Assembly: GCA_012798455.1 (NCBI GenBank)
Contig: JAAZNC010000059.1
Location: forward strand, 1-47,019
Source of the DNA: Chloroflexota bacterium
GTDB taxonomy: Bacteria; Chloroflexota; Anaerolineae; Anaerolineales; Anaerolineaceae
Reading direction: 5' to 3'
Length of the DNA stretch: 47,019 bases
The position numbers were made by a program, and so were the translations under genes. Below, in pieces: positions 16,179 through 23,904 of the stretch; positions within the stretch are counted from its first letter, which is position 1, and each line of letters begins with the position of its first letter. Below the pieces are notes generated by a model. The model was not told the DNA's origin. It did no database searches and saw only the letters and a program-made list of their open reading frames with translations.

Positions 16179-17390
16179 CTATTGGTATGATTGTCCAATC
16201 CTTATCATTTGTTCACGATCGAATGGATGAATCTCATCCACGATCCATTCACGCATTTTTTGTCCTTCTTCAGTCTGCTGCGGATGGTTTATAAAATCCA
16301 ACTCGATCTTCAATCTTTCTGCGACATGCCAGGCAATAACGGGCCAAACAACGCCAATATCCCCCACCACCGGAATGCTCGTTTCCAACCTGGCAAAGCC
16401 CGACATTTCCATGCGGAATGGAATTCCCGTCAGCTTTGTTTTTGGCAAGCCTTTGTTAATCGCATTTTGCACGGATGAGTCCTGCCTCTGCATATCCCAC
16501 GCACGTTTGAGGTTAGGGTCAAGGTCAATGCGGATAAGTGTTTTGTTTTCCAAACTATAACTTTTATACCCATCCCAATACCCCCAAACTCCATGACCGG
16601 TATAGGTTTCAAAAGGACCATCGTGAATTTCCTGGGTGAGTGCCACAGCCGATTCGATCAACACATCTGCACTTCCAAGCATTTGTGCCATTTTCATGCA
16701 GCGTTCCGTGATTGAAATGCTGTCACCAATACATAAGCCAACTCCACCTCCGCCAATCAATTGAGGAACGCTGACCAGTACAGGTAATCTCTTTCTGGCT
16801 CCGCTTCCTATCATGGTATGGGGGTCAGCACCCCAACCAGCCGCTGTCTCAAAAGGTACGCCGTATGCCCTGGCAATGCCCAGAATTTCTTTCGCAATTC
16901 TTTCAGAGCGCAGCCCCATAGGGTAACCCATGTTTCCGGCTGCCTTGATAATCACATCCCCTTCCAGTTGGTTACCACGCTGCATTAGCTCATAGTCAAT
17001 GTTCATCTCTTGATCAATAACATCCAACCATTGGGGGGGCAGTTGAGTGATCTCAAAAAACTCGCCTTTCGGTAACAGATTCTTATTTATTCCCAGCTTA
17101 ACACCATTAACTCGTTTAACCTTATCCAAAACACCTGCAAGTTCGTGCGAGATGACTGCCGAACTGGTCGATAACCCATCCACCACTCCTTTATTCATCA
17201 ATTCAGCCATCAAGGTAGTCACTCCTTCGTGCAAATTCGGGCCACTACCAAGGATTACAACAACCTTTTCCCCTGTTTCTTTTGCTTTGACAATTTTTTC
17301 GATTGAAAGTTGAACAAAGTTCCTGGTTTCTAGACTCAATTGAGCTTCATAACTCTCAATCTTTTTATCAGTCATTCCAAATAATGGCAT
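16179..17390 (-). CDS. Unrecognised 403-aa enzyme-like protein
   Basis: I do not recognise this family. It is soluble, has no signal peptide, and starts MPLFGMTDKK after AGGAG. Glycine-rich blocks suggest a Rossmann-like enzyme: KVVVILGSGPNLHEG (44-58), GWGADPHTMIGSGARKR, then LIGGGGVGLCIGDS and GPFETYTGHGVWGYWDG. Two weak resemblances were noticed. First, a deoxyhypusine-synthase-like N-terminal half (GVVDGLSTSS). Second, a short stretch, PHTMIGSGARK, recalling the PHxFAGFSGGRK nickel-pincer motif of LarA, but the second nickel-ligand His that should follow is missing. Neither is convincing. Position between the ABC permeases and kdsB implies a step in metabolism of the imported sugar acid. 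Confidence 0.45.
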   Translation of the reverse strand: MPLFGMTDKKIESYEAQLSLETRNFVQLSIEKIVKAKETGEKVVVILGSGPNLHEGVTTLMAELMNKGVVDGLSTSSAVISHELAGVLDKVKRVNGVKLGINKNLLPKGEFFEITQLPPQWLDVIDQEMNIDYELMQRGNQLEGDVIIKAAGNMGYPMGLRSERIAKEILGIARAYGVPFETAAGWGADPHTMIGSGARKRLPVLVSVPQLIGGGGVGLCIGDSISITERCMKMAQMLGSADVLIESAVALTQEIHDGPFETYTGHGVWGYWDGYKSYSLENKTLIRIDLDPNLKRAWDMQRQDSSVQNAINKGLPKTKLTGIPFRMEMSGFARLETSIPVVGDIGVVWPVIAWHVAERLKIELDFINHPQQTEEGQKMREWIVDEIHPFDREQMIRIGQSYQ

Positions 17391-17416
17391 TACTTTTCTC
17401 CTGAAATGGTCTTTTT

Positions 17417-18256
17417 CTATTTCAGTCCAGTGGTCGCGATCCCTTGAACGAAGTAGCGTTGTAAGAAAACAAACAGAAGGACAGGCAGGATAATTGATAG
17501 CAAAGCTGCCGCCATAACAATGCCATATGGCGGTTGATTTGAAAGTCCTGTCTCCACCTGAAAGACATTCACTGATAGCCCTACTGGCAGCGTCTTCACG
17601 GCATCATTACTGCTCGCAATGAGTGGCCACAACAAATTATTCCAACTTTTAACTGCAGTGAAGATTACTGAGGTAACAATAGCGGGTTTTGTCAATGGCA
17701 GAATCACCTTTAAAAAAACACCCCAGTTTGAACACCCATCCAAAACAGCCGCTTCCTCCAGATCGAGTGGCAATTGTTGGATGAACTGTTTGAACAAGAA
17801 AACACTTACCCCGCTGGTACTCATGGGTAAAATCAATCCCCAATAGGTATTCTTCAATCCCATTTTTGTTATTAACAAATAGAGTTGTGGAGTATATGCG
17901 AAGAAAGGAATCATAATAGTTAGCATCACCATAGAAAAAAGTATGTTCTTTCCACGCATTTTTAAACGAGCAAAAGCATAACCTGCCGGCAAACTCACTA
18001 TTAATGTCAATACAACAGTGCCAAACGTGACAATTAAGCTGTTCGCTGTCCATTTTAGATATGGATACTGTTGCAACACATACTGATAATTCTCCACAGT
18101 AAACGTTCGCGGAATCCATTCCCATGTTCTGGAAAGCACCTGCCCTTGTGGTTTCAGCGACGTTGATACCATAACGAGGATTGGAACGAGGTAATACGCC
18201 GTCACAAGAAACAGAAGCACATAAGTAAATAATAAAGATAGCCTTTTCTTTTTCAC
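17417..18256 (-). CDS. Carbohydrate ABC transporter permease (MalG type)
   Basis: 279 aa with six hydrophobic segments and the EAA loop EAAVLDGCSNWGVFLKVILP that contacts the ATPase. CUT1-family inner-membrane subunit for oligosaccharide import. It starts at a GTG (18256) overlapping the stop of the preceding permease by 4 bp, with AAAGGAG upstream. An unrelated ATG at 18260 opens a different frame and is not the start. No ATPase gene occurs in the cluster, so a shared MsmK-type ATPase elsewhere is expected. Confidence 0.9.
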   Translation of the reverse strand: MKKKRLSLLFTYVLLFLVTAYYLVPILVMVSTSLKPQGQVLSRTWEWIPRTFTVENYQYVLQQYPYLKWTANSLIVTFGTVVLTLIVSLPAGYAFARLKMRGKNILFSMVMLTIMIPFFAYTPQLYLLITKMGLKNTYWGLILPMSTSGVSVFLFKQFIQQLPLDLEEAAVLDGCSNWGVFLKVILPLTKPAIVTSVIFTAVKSWNNLLWPLIASSNDAVKTLPVGLSVNVFQVETGLSNQPPYGIVMAAALLSIILPVLLFVFLQRYFVQGIATTGLK

Positions 18257-19125
18257 ACATCGCTCCTTTTATTCGCTTTCATTTGAATCAGGGTGATGAT
18301 GATGATAATTGCACAGGTAACTACAGATAGTGCAGCCGAATATCCCAATCGAAAACTTTTGAACGCTTCAATATAGCTCTTATAAACCAGCGTGGTGGTC
18401 GACCCGAGCGGTCCGCCCTGTGTCATAACATATGCTTCATCGAACATTTGGAACGAATTCGCAGCGCACAGCACAGTGACATACAGGATGATGGGCTTTA
18501 GCTGGGGAATCGTAATATAGAGAAAACTTTGAAAAGACGATGCCCCATCCACCTGAGCCGCTTGGTAAAGTTCTTCTGGGATACCTTGAATAGCAGCCAG
18601 GAAAGTAACCGTATTAAAACCAATTGACCACCAGATGTTCATGATCACGATAGAATACAAAGCAATATTCGGATCTGATAACCAGCCAATGAAAGGTAAT
18701 CCGAGTTGCTGGAGATACGTATTAATAATTCCAAAATTACGTTCAAACATCCAACGCCATATAATTCCGGCAACTGCACTTGAAATGACATATGGCATAA
18801 TCACAATGGTTCGTGCTACGCCACGTCCGCGAACTTTCCGGTTGAGTAAAATTGCCATCAATAAACCCAAGATTGTTAAAACAACTGTTACAAGAATCGT
18901 ATAAATGAAGGTATTGGAAAGCGTTTTTGGAAAATAGCGGTCGCTGAATATATTCTTGTAATTTTCAAATCCGATGAACTTTGGGGTCCCTACAATGCTC
19001 CATTCCGTGAAACTCATTGGTACAATAGATATTGCAGGGAGGAAGAAGAAAATAAAGTAAATGAGGAGATAAGGCAGAAGAAACCAACCTGCCGAACTGA
19101 GATTCATCCTTTTTTTACCAAACAT
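18253..19125 (-). CDS. Carbohydrate ABC transporter permease (MalF type)
   Basis: 290 aa, six membrane segments, and the EAA motif QAAQVDGASSFQSFLYITIP. First of the two CUT1 permeases, forming the heterodimeric channel with the next gene. A strong AAGGAGGAAG site lies before the ATG at 19125; the gap from the binding protein is 26 bp. The order binding protein, MalF-type, MalG-type is canonical for sugar importers. Confidence 0.9.
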   Translation of the reverse strand: MFGKKRMNLSSAGWFLLPYLLIYFIFFFLPAISIVPMSFTEWSIVGTPKFIGFENYKNIFSDRYFPKTLSNTFIYTILVTVVLTILGLLMAILLNRKVRGRGVARTIVIMPYVISSAVAGIIWRWMFERNFGIINTYLQQLGLPFIGWLSDPNIALYSIVIMNIWWSIGFNTVTFLAAIQGIPEELYQAAQVDGASSFQSFLYITIPQLKPIILYVTVLCAANSFQMFDEAYVMTQGGPLGSTTTLVYKSYIEAFKSFRLGYSAALSVVTCAIIIIITLIQMKANKRSDV

Positions 19126-19151
19126 CTTCTTCCTCCTTCGTTTTCAACTGC

Positions 19152-20474
19152 TTATTGTCCTAAAAGCTCGTTCACCATTGTTTCTACTTCATTTAAAGCT
19201 TCTTGTGGCGTCATCGCATTCAATAACGTTGACTCCATCAGAACTACGAAAGGAGAATTAGAATCTCTGCCAAAGACCAGCGATTCATTTTTAATTGAAG
19301 GATAGTAATGAGCATTAGGTAATGTCACTGCGAAAGCCTGCGCTTTTTCGAGCTCTTCAAATTCATTGCTTTCCAAGACAGACAGTTTTACAGGCAGGTG
19401 ACCCGCTTTTTGTGTCCAGATCAGACTGTTATCCGAAAGAAAACGAGCAAAACTCATTGCAGCCGCCATGCGAGTTTCATCTTTTGTGTCAGGTAAGGCT
19501 AGCATATGAGAATCCGCCCAAGCTGCTTCTTGATCATAAAAGACCGGTAGAGGTGCAGTTGCATATTCAAGCTCTTCAACCGAATTGAAGTCAAATTGTG
19601 ACCATGGTCCAGATATAACCATTCCAACAATGCCCTTCATAAAATCATCATCTGGACTCTGTTCCTGTTCGGGGATAACTTTATAGGTATAAACAAGGTC
19701 ATACAGGAATTCAAGCGATTCCAAACCAGCATCAGTGTTAAAGGCAGCCGCGGTATTATCTTCATTCAGGATTTCGGCACCTTCATGCTGCCACAACAAT
19801 GACATCCAGAGCCGGAAAGGAAGTCCACCACTGTATGCCAATCCCAATCCATACTGATCGGTTGTGCCATCCCCACTGGTATCTTTGGTTAACGCTTGAG
19901 CTGCATTCAGGAACTCTTCCATAGTAGCCGGCGGATTTGCCGGGTCCAACCCTGCTTCTTCAAACAAACCAACGTTGTAATATAACGCAAGCGGGTGGAG
20001 ATCAAATGGAACAGCATATTGTTTATCACCAATAAAACTGCCATTCCAAGCCGACTCAATGAAATCCTCTTTTGCAAAACCGTATTCAGGCATGAGGTTT
20101 GTAAGGTCTGCCAAAATACCCAAATCGACGTTTTGGTACAATCCACTTTGTTGAATGGTCATGATATCTGGTGGAGTGCCCGTTTCAAAGTCCAAGAGGA
20201 TCTTTGAATACAACGTGCTCCAATCAAGGATCACTTCTTCTACATACACATTATCCTGGTTTGTTTCGTTGTATTCTTTCACCAATTCGGTCAACACAAC
20301 ATTTTCCGGAGCGCCAACGCCATTCCAAAAGACGATGGTTGTTTTTTCTGCCGGCATTTCAACTTCTGTAGATGCAGTATCGGCTGTTTTTGCAGTTTCA
20401 GATGCCGTTGAACATGCTGCAAAAACAAGAGAAAACGCCAATAACAATGCCAGCATTCGGTATTTTTTCAACAT
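19152..20474 (-). CDS. Sugar ABC transporter substrate-binding lipoprotein
   Basis: 440 aa. Signal peptide with lipobox FAAC (Cys21), so it is tethered to the outer face of the membrane. The mature part shows the extracellular solute-binding family 1 pattern: VFWNGVGAPENVVLTELVKEYN, GTPPDIMTIQ and YAVPFDLHPLALYYN near the hinge, plus a C-terminal EALNEVETMVNELL helix. The ligand is not readable; genes around it suggest a glycoside containing a Kdo- or sialic-acid-like sugar. GGAGGAAAG precedes the ATG. Confidence 0.9.
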   Translation of the reverse strand: MLKKYRMLALLLAFSLVFAACSTASETAKTADTASTEVEMPAEKTTIVFWNGVGAPENVVLTELVKEYNETNQDNVYVEEVILDWSTLYSKILLDFETGTPPDIMTIQQSGLYQNVDLGILADLTNLMPEYGFAKEDFIESAWNGSFIGDKQYAVPFDLHPLALYYNVGLFEEAGLDPANPPATMEEFLNAAQALTKDTSGDGTTDQYGLGLAYSGGLPFRLWMSLLWQHEGAEILNEDNTAAAFNTDAGLESLEFLYDLVYTYKVIPEQEQSPDDDFMKGIVGMVISGPWSQFDFNSVEELEYATAPLPVFYDQEAAWADSHMLALPDTKDETRMAAAMSFARFLSDNSLIWTQKAGHLPVKLSVLESNEFEELEKAQAFAVTLPNAHYYPSIKNESLVFGRDSNSPFVVLMESTLLNAMTPQEALNEVETMVNELLGQ

Positions 20475-20560
20475 AATCTTTCCTCCATTTTCTATTTTTC
20501 GTTAACGTGTTTTTAAATCAGGCAAATGTATTCAGAAGCACCTCCTTTTCAAATTCTGAC

Positions 20561-21451
20561 TTATGATGATTTCAATTTGACAATATCGATGCTTAATTTC
20601 GCTTTTTCAGATTTACTTAAAGGCTGTATAGGTAAGCGCGGATTTCCCACAGGAAGACCCTGAATTTCAGAAGCTGCCTTGAAGTACGCAATGCTGTCTT
20701 TTAAAACAGCCCGTACAGCATTAATCGCAACCTGACACTCCCGAGCGGTCTCTAAATCACCACGCTGATACGAATCATACAATTTGACAAAAGGTTGAGG
20801 AAAGATATTTGAATTTCCTGATACCTGTCCACAAGCTCCCAATGTAAGAGCCGGGAGCGTAAGCGCATCGACTCCACAGAGTACGGAAAAATCATCTTGA
20901 GCAATCTTTACATATTCATACAATCGAATCAAATCCGGGTTTGAGGACTTAATCGCTTTCACATTCGGTAAATTTTTAAGTATCTGTTCTAACAGTGAAC
21001 TCTTTATTTCATACTTCGCATTTCCCGGAAAACAGTATAAAGATATTGGAATTTCAGGAGCGGTTTTCGCGATCGCCTCATAGAACTGATAAACTTCACC
21101 TTCGGAATAATTAAAGAAGAAGGGAGTGATCGCTGATATACCATCCACTCCTAACTCTTGGGCATGGTCCGTTAATACAAGCGATTCTCTTGTCGAAAGG
21201 CAACTGACATGGGCTATTATTTTTATTCTTTTGGCTACAAATTGAACCGCTGCTTCGGACAATTGTTTTCTTTCTTCAACAGATAAAAGCGGTCCTTCAC
21301 CGGTAGTACCCCCGATCATCAAACACGGTATCCTCTCAGATATAAGGAATTCAATTAATTGTTGTAGGGCATTAAAGTCAATGTTTCCTTTTCGATCGAA
21401 GGGGGTCAAGATCGGACAAATTATTCCATGAAATGGATTGATATTCTTCAT
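20561..21451 (-). CDS. DapA/NanA-family pyruvate aldolase
   Basis: 296 aa Schiff-base aldolase. Motifs: PILTPF, GGTTGEGPLLS (48-58), the catalytic Tyr139 in SLYCFPG (YNIP in DapA) and Lys168 in VKAIKSS as the pyruvate-imine lysine. The family includes dihydrodipicolinate synthase, N-acetylneuraminate lyase and 2-keto-3-deoxy sugar acid aldolases. As first gene of an operon with a sialidase-like hydrolase and kdsB, an ulosonic-acid aldolase (Kdo to pyruvate plus D-arabinose) is inferred; the divergent arm supplies enzymes for D-arabinose. N-acetylneuraminate or Kdn lyase are the alternatives. Confidence 0.82.
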   Translation of the reverse strand: MKNINPFHGIICPILTPFDRKGNIDFNALQQLIEFLISERIPCLMIGGTTGEGPLLSVEERKQLSEAAVQFVAKRIKIIAHVSCLSTRESLVLTDHAQELGVDGISAITPFFFNYSEGEVYQFYEAIAKTAPEIPISLYCFPGNAKYEIKSSLLEQILKNLPNVKAIKSSNPDLIRLYEYVKIAQDDFSVLCGVDALTLPALTLGACGQVSGNSNIFPQPFVKLYDSYQRGDLETARECQVAINAVRAVLKDSIAYFKAASEIQGLPVGNPRLPIQPLSKSEKAKLSIDIVKLKSS

Positions 21452-21522
21452 GAGGTGTAATACGGCTTAAAGACAGTAATTTTCTCCTTGTATAATGTAT
21501 AGTAGCGGAATCATTGAGATGA

Positions 21523-21571
21523 TGTAATCGTTTTCTCAATTCAGTGTAAACGATTACTTTATTTTTGTCAA
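21523..21571 (-). promoter_or_regulatory. Promoter of the ulosonate operon with two LacI-type operators
   Basis: Minus-strand TTGACA (21566-21571), 17 bp, TACACT (21543-21548). Two copies of a 12-bp operator GTAAWCGWTTAC follow: 21546-21557 (GTAAACGATTAC), overlapping the -10 box, and 21524-21535 (GTAATCGTTTTC), just downstream of the start point. They are inverted copies with centres 22 bp apart, two helical turns, as for a cooperative LacI-family repressor. Confidence 0.7.
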
Positions 21572-21703
21572 CAGTTTAATATATCTACGAATTGTGTACA
21601 ACATCTCAGCGGTTACAACATTTATTCCCTTTTACAGCATCGTTTCAGCCTTATTTCGCCATATTTTCTATAATATTAAGATCCATTCTATAGTTTTTTC
21701 ATG

Positions 21704-21745
21704 TTGACAAGACTTCATTTGTATGATATTTTGTAAAGGATTACA
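21704..21745 (+). promoter_or_regulatory. lacI-type gene promoter with its own operator
   Basis: Plus-strand TTGACA (21704-21709), 17 bp, TATTTT (21727-21732), with TGTAAAGGATTACA at 21732-21745 covering the start point. This operator differs by one base in the 12-bp core from the one at 21546-21557, so the regulator probably represses its own arm too. Confidence 0.65.
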
Positions 21746-21775
21746 TTAAATACTGAAACGTGTGAAAAATTACAT

Positions 21776-22795
21776 ATGACTAATAATTTAAAGAGGATAA
21801 CTGTTCACGATGTAGCAAAAAAAGCAGGGGTCTCAACTGCCACAGTATCACGCGTTATCAATGACAATGATGCGGTAAGCTCTGAATTAAAATCTCAGGT
21901 TCAGAAAGTAATTGATGAATTAGGATATCGCCCCAATAAAGCAGCCCACCATCTGAGATCAGGTAAAGTTAAAAGAGTTGGGGTCCTTTTTGCTGATATT
22001 CGCAATCCTTTTTTTACCAGTGTGTTGGCAGGCATTGAGAATTCTCTTCATGAAGCCGGTTATGCCTTGATCCTCGGCAATTCAAACGAAGATGCAAGGA
22101 TCGAAAACATGCAGCTTCAAGCTTTTCTTGATGAGGGAGTGGCAGGGATAATTTTATCAGCGGTCACAAATTCAGGTTCACCATACCAGCAAGTTTTAGA
22201 TGCCGGTATCCCGATCCTTGCCATTGATCGCATCCCCGGGAATCTTAAGGTAGATTCTATCTCTATTGATAATATAACGGCAGCAAAACAAGCAGCTCTA
22301 CATTTAATAAATTTGGGTCACCAAAAGATCGCGTTTATCGGTGGACCTGAACATATTTCCACCGCTCATCTTAGAAAAAAAGGGTATCTGGAAGCTCTTG
22401 AAGAACATCCCAATCGTAAACCGATCATAGAACTGGGTGATTTCCGCCAATCTGGGGGATATCAAGCCACAAAAAATATTCTGGCTGCTCATGACGATAT
22501 TTCAGCATTTTTGGTAGCCAATAACCTCATGACCCTTGGCGCTCTGCAAGCTTTCAATGAAACGAAAATCCTCATACCTGAACAGATTGCGTTGGTAGGT
22601 TTTGACGACATGCCTTGGGCCACATCGCTGCAACCTCCCCTCACAGTAGTAGCTCAGCCGACTTACGATATGGGCAAAATTGCAGCGCGTTTATTGCTTG
22701 ATCGCATCAAAAACCCAGACAATCCCATCCAACAGGTAATACTCGAAACACAGCTTATCATTCGCGAGTCATGTGGAGGATTAAGAACTGTTTAA
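21776..22795 (+). CDS. LacI-family transcriptional repressor
   Basis: 339 aa. N-terminal helix-turn-helix VHDVAKKAGVSTATVSRVIN (about 9-28), hinge RPNKAAHHLRSG, then a periplasmic-binding-like core (VGVLFADIRNPFFTSVLAGIE) and C-terminal FDDMPWATSL. It lies divergently from the aldolase/ABC operon and heads the FucU-SIS-PfkB arm. Operators in the intergenic region carry the central CG typical of the family. The effector is probably the imported sugar acid or D-arabinose derived from it (inference). There is no good ribosome site before the ATG. Confidence 0.92.
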   Translation: MTNNLKRITVHDVAKKAGVSTATVSRVINDNDAVSSELKSQVQKVIDELGYRPNKAAHHLRSGKVKRVGVLFADIRNPFFTSVLAGIENSLHEAGYALILGNSNEDARIENMQLQAFLDEGVAGIILSAVTNSGSPYQQVLDAGIPILAIDRIPGNLKVDSISIDNITAAKQAALHLINLGHQKIAFIGGPEHISTAHLRKKGYLEALEEHPNRKPIIELGDFRQSGGYQATKNILAAHDDISAFLVANNLMTLGALQAFNETKILIPEQIALVGFDDMPWATSLQPPLTVVAQPTYDMGKIAARLLLDRIKNPDNPIQQVILETQLIIRESCGGLRTV

Positions 22796-22831
22796 TCGGT
22801 TGAATCTTTTTTGTTTTTTACAGGAGGTTTT

Positions 22832-23263
22832 ATGCTCGTTGGAATTTCACCATTGTTAAGTCCCGATCTGCTTTCTACCTTGTTCCGCATGGGGCATGGT
22901 GATGAAATTGTATTGGCAGATGCCCACTTTCCTGGTGATAGCATGAACGCTCATGTTATTCGCGCAGACGGTCTAAAAATTGTTCCCCTACTGGATGCAG
23001 TTCTCCCTCTCTTTGCACTGGATCAATCCTTCGATTATCCTCTGATCATGATGGCACCCACCCCTGGAGACTACATTGATGTTCAGGTTGAGATTTCGTA
23101 CATGCAATCAGCAAGGAAAATTTGGCCTGACACCCCTGAAATTCAAAAAATTGAACGTTTCGCATTTTATGACCGCACCAGGAAAGCGTTTGCGGTTGTG
23201 ATGACCGGTGACACAGCGACGTATGCCAACATCATCTTGCGAAAAGGTGTTACGCCTTTATAG
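22832..23263 (+). CDS. RbsD/FucU-family sugar mutarotase
   Basis: 143 aa from ATG 22832, which has AGGAGG at ideal distance; an in-frame TTG at 22811 is rejected. The signature GHGDEIVLADAHFP near residue 24 is close to the FucU-type active site. FucU interconverts L-fucose anomers, and D-arabinose has the same ring configuration as L-fucose, so this protein is a natural partner for an aldolase releasing D-arabinose. It is followed by a KpsF-type isomerase and a PfkB kinase. The assignment to D-arabinose is inference; ribose or fucose are possible. Confidence 0.87.
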   Translation: MLVGISPLLSPDLLSTLFRMGHGDEIVLADAHFPGDSMNAHVIRADGLKIVPLLDAVLPLFALDQSFDYPLIMMAPTPGDYIDVQVEISYMQSARKIWPDTPEIQKIERFAFYDRTRKAFAVVMTGDTATYANIILRKGVTPL

Positions 23264-23285
23264 TTTTTCTCACGGATGGAGCCAT

Positions 23286-23882
23286 ATGGAATCAAACGAG
23301 AACATCAGTACTGCCAAACAAGTCATTCTTTCTGAAGCTGTTGCTTTGAACAACCTGGCAGATCTAATTGATGATACTTTTATAAACGTCGTAGAGATGA
23401 TTTTAGCTTGTGAAGGCAGGGTCATTTTTTCTGCTGTCGGCAAACCCGGACATATCGGTAGAAAACTGGCTGCCACATTTGCCAGCACGGGCACACCTGC
23501 TTTTTTTGTCCATGCAGCAGAAGCAGCACATGGTGATTTGGGAATGATCACCGCAAAAGATCTCGTCTTTCTGTTATCGCATTCTGGCAGCAGTGACGAA
23601 GTGATACATTTGATCCCATATATACGCCGGATTGGGGCAAAGATCATTGCGATTACCTCTCAAAAGAACTCCTCGCTAGCAAATTCCGCGGATTTAATTT
23701 TATTAACTGGAGTAGAAAAAGAAGCCGATCCACGCGGTCAAGCTCCTACCACCAGTTCTACTACATTACTTGCACTCGGTGACGCGTTGGCTATCACCGT
23801 TTCCATGCAGCGTGGTTTTACGCAAAAAGACTTCCGTGATCTCCATCCGGGAGGTGCTTTAGGACGTCAGGTCAATACATAG
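23286..23882 (+). CDS. KpsF/GutQ-type SIS isomerase without CBS domains
   Basis: 198 aa from ATG 23286 (GGAG 4 nt upstream). SIS domain with SAVGKPGHIGRKLAATFASTGT, AAEAAHGDLGMI, SHSGSSDE and the terminal HPGGALGRQ typical of D-arabinose-5-phosphate isomerases KpsF/GutQ/KdsD. It stops just after that motif, lacking the two CBS domains of the ~325-aa enzymes; single-domain versions exist. Reaction known for the family: arabinose 5-phosphate to and from ribulose 5-phosphate. Here it would feed D-arabinose carbon into the pentose phosphate pathway. Upstream in-frame start at 23208 overlaps the mutarotase and is not used. Confidence 0.85.
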   Translation: MESNENISTAKQVILSEAVALNNLADLIDDTFINVVEMILACEGRVIFSAVGKPGHIGRKLAATFASTGTPAFFVHAAEAAHGDLGMITAKDLVFLLSHSGSSDEVIHLIPYIRRIGAKIIAITSQKNSSLANSADLILLTGVEKEADPRGQAPTTSSTTLLALGDALAITVSMQRGFTQKDFRDLHPGGALGRQVNT

Positions 23883-23904
23883 CTATCAAAAGAAAGAATA
23901 TTTT

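Noticed and set aside
16179-17390. Naming the 403-aa protein LarA
   Set aside because: Only one short motif-like stretch fits, one residue short between His and Lys, and the following nickel-ligand His is absent.
17649-18260. 203-codon frame starting ATG 18260
   Set aside because: It is another frame of the MalG-type permease, whose EAA motif and membrane helices are in the GTG 18256 frame.
14311-21451. Standard N-acetylneuraminate (nan) utilisation operon
   Set aside because: Aldolase, sialidase-like gene and YhcH suggest it, but nanE, nanK, nagA and nagB are missing, while kdsB and KpsF-type genes point to a Kdo-like acid.
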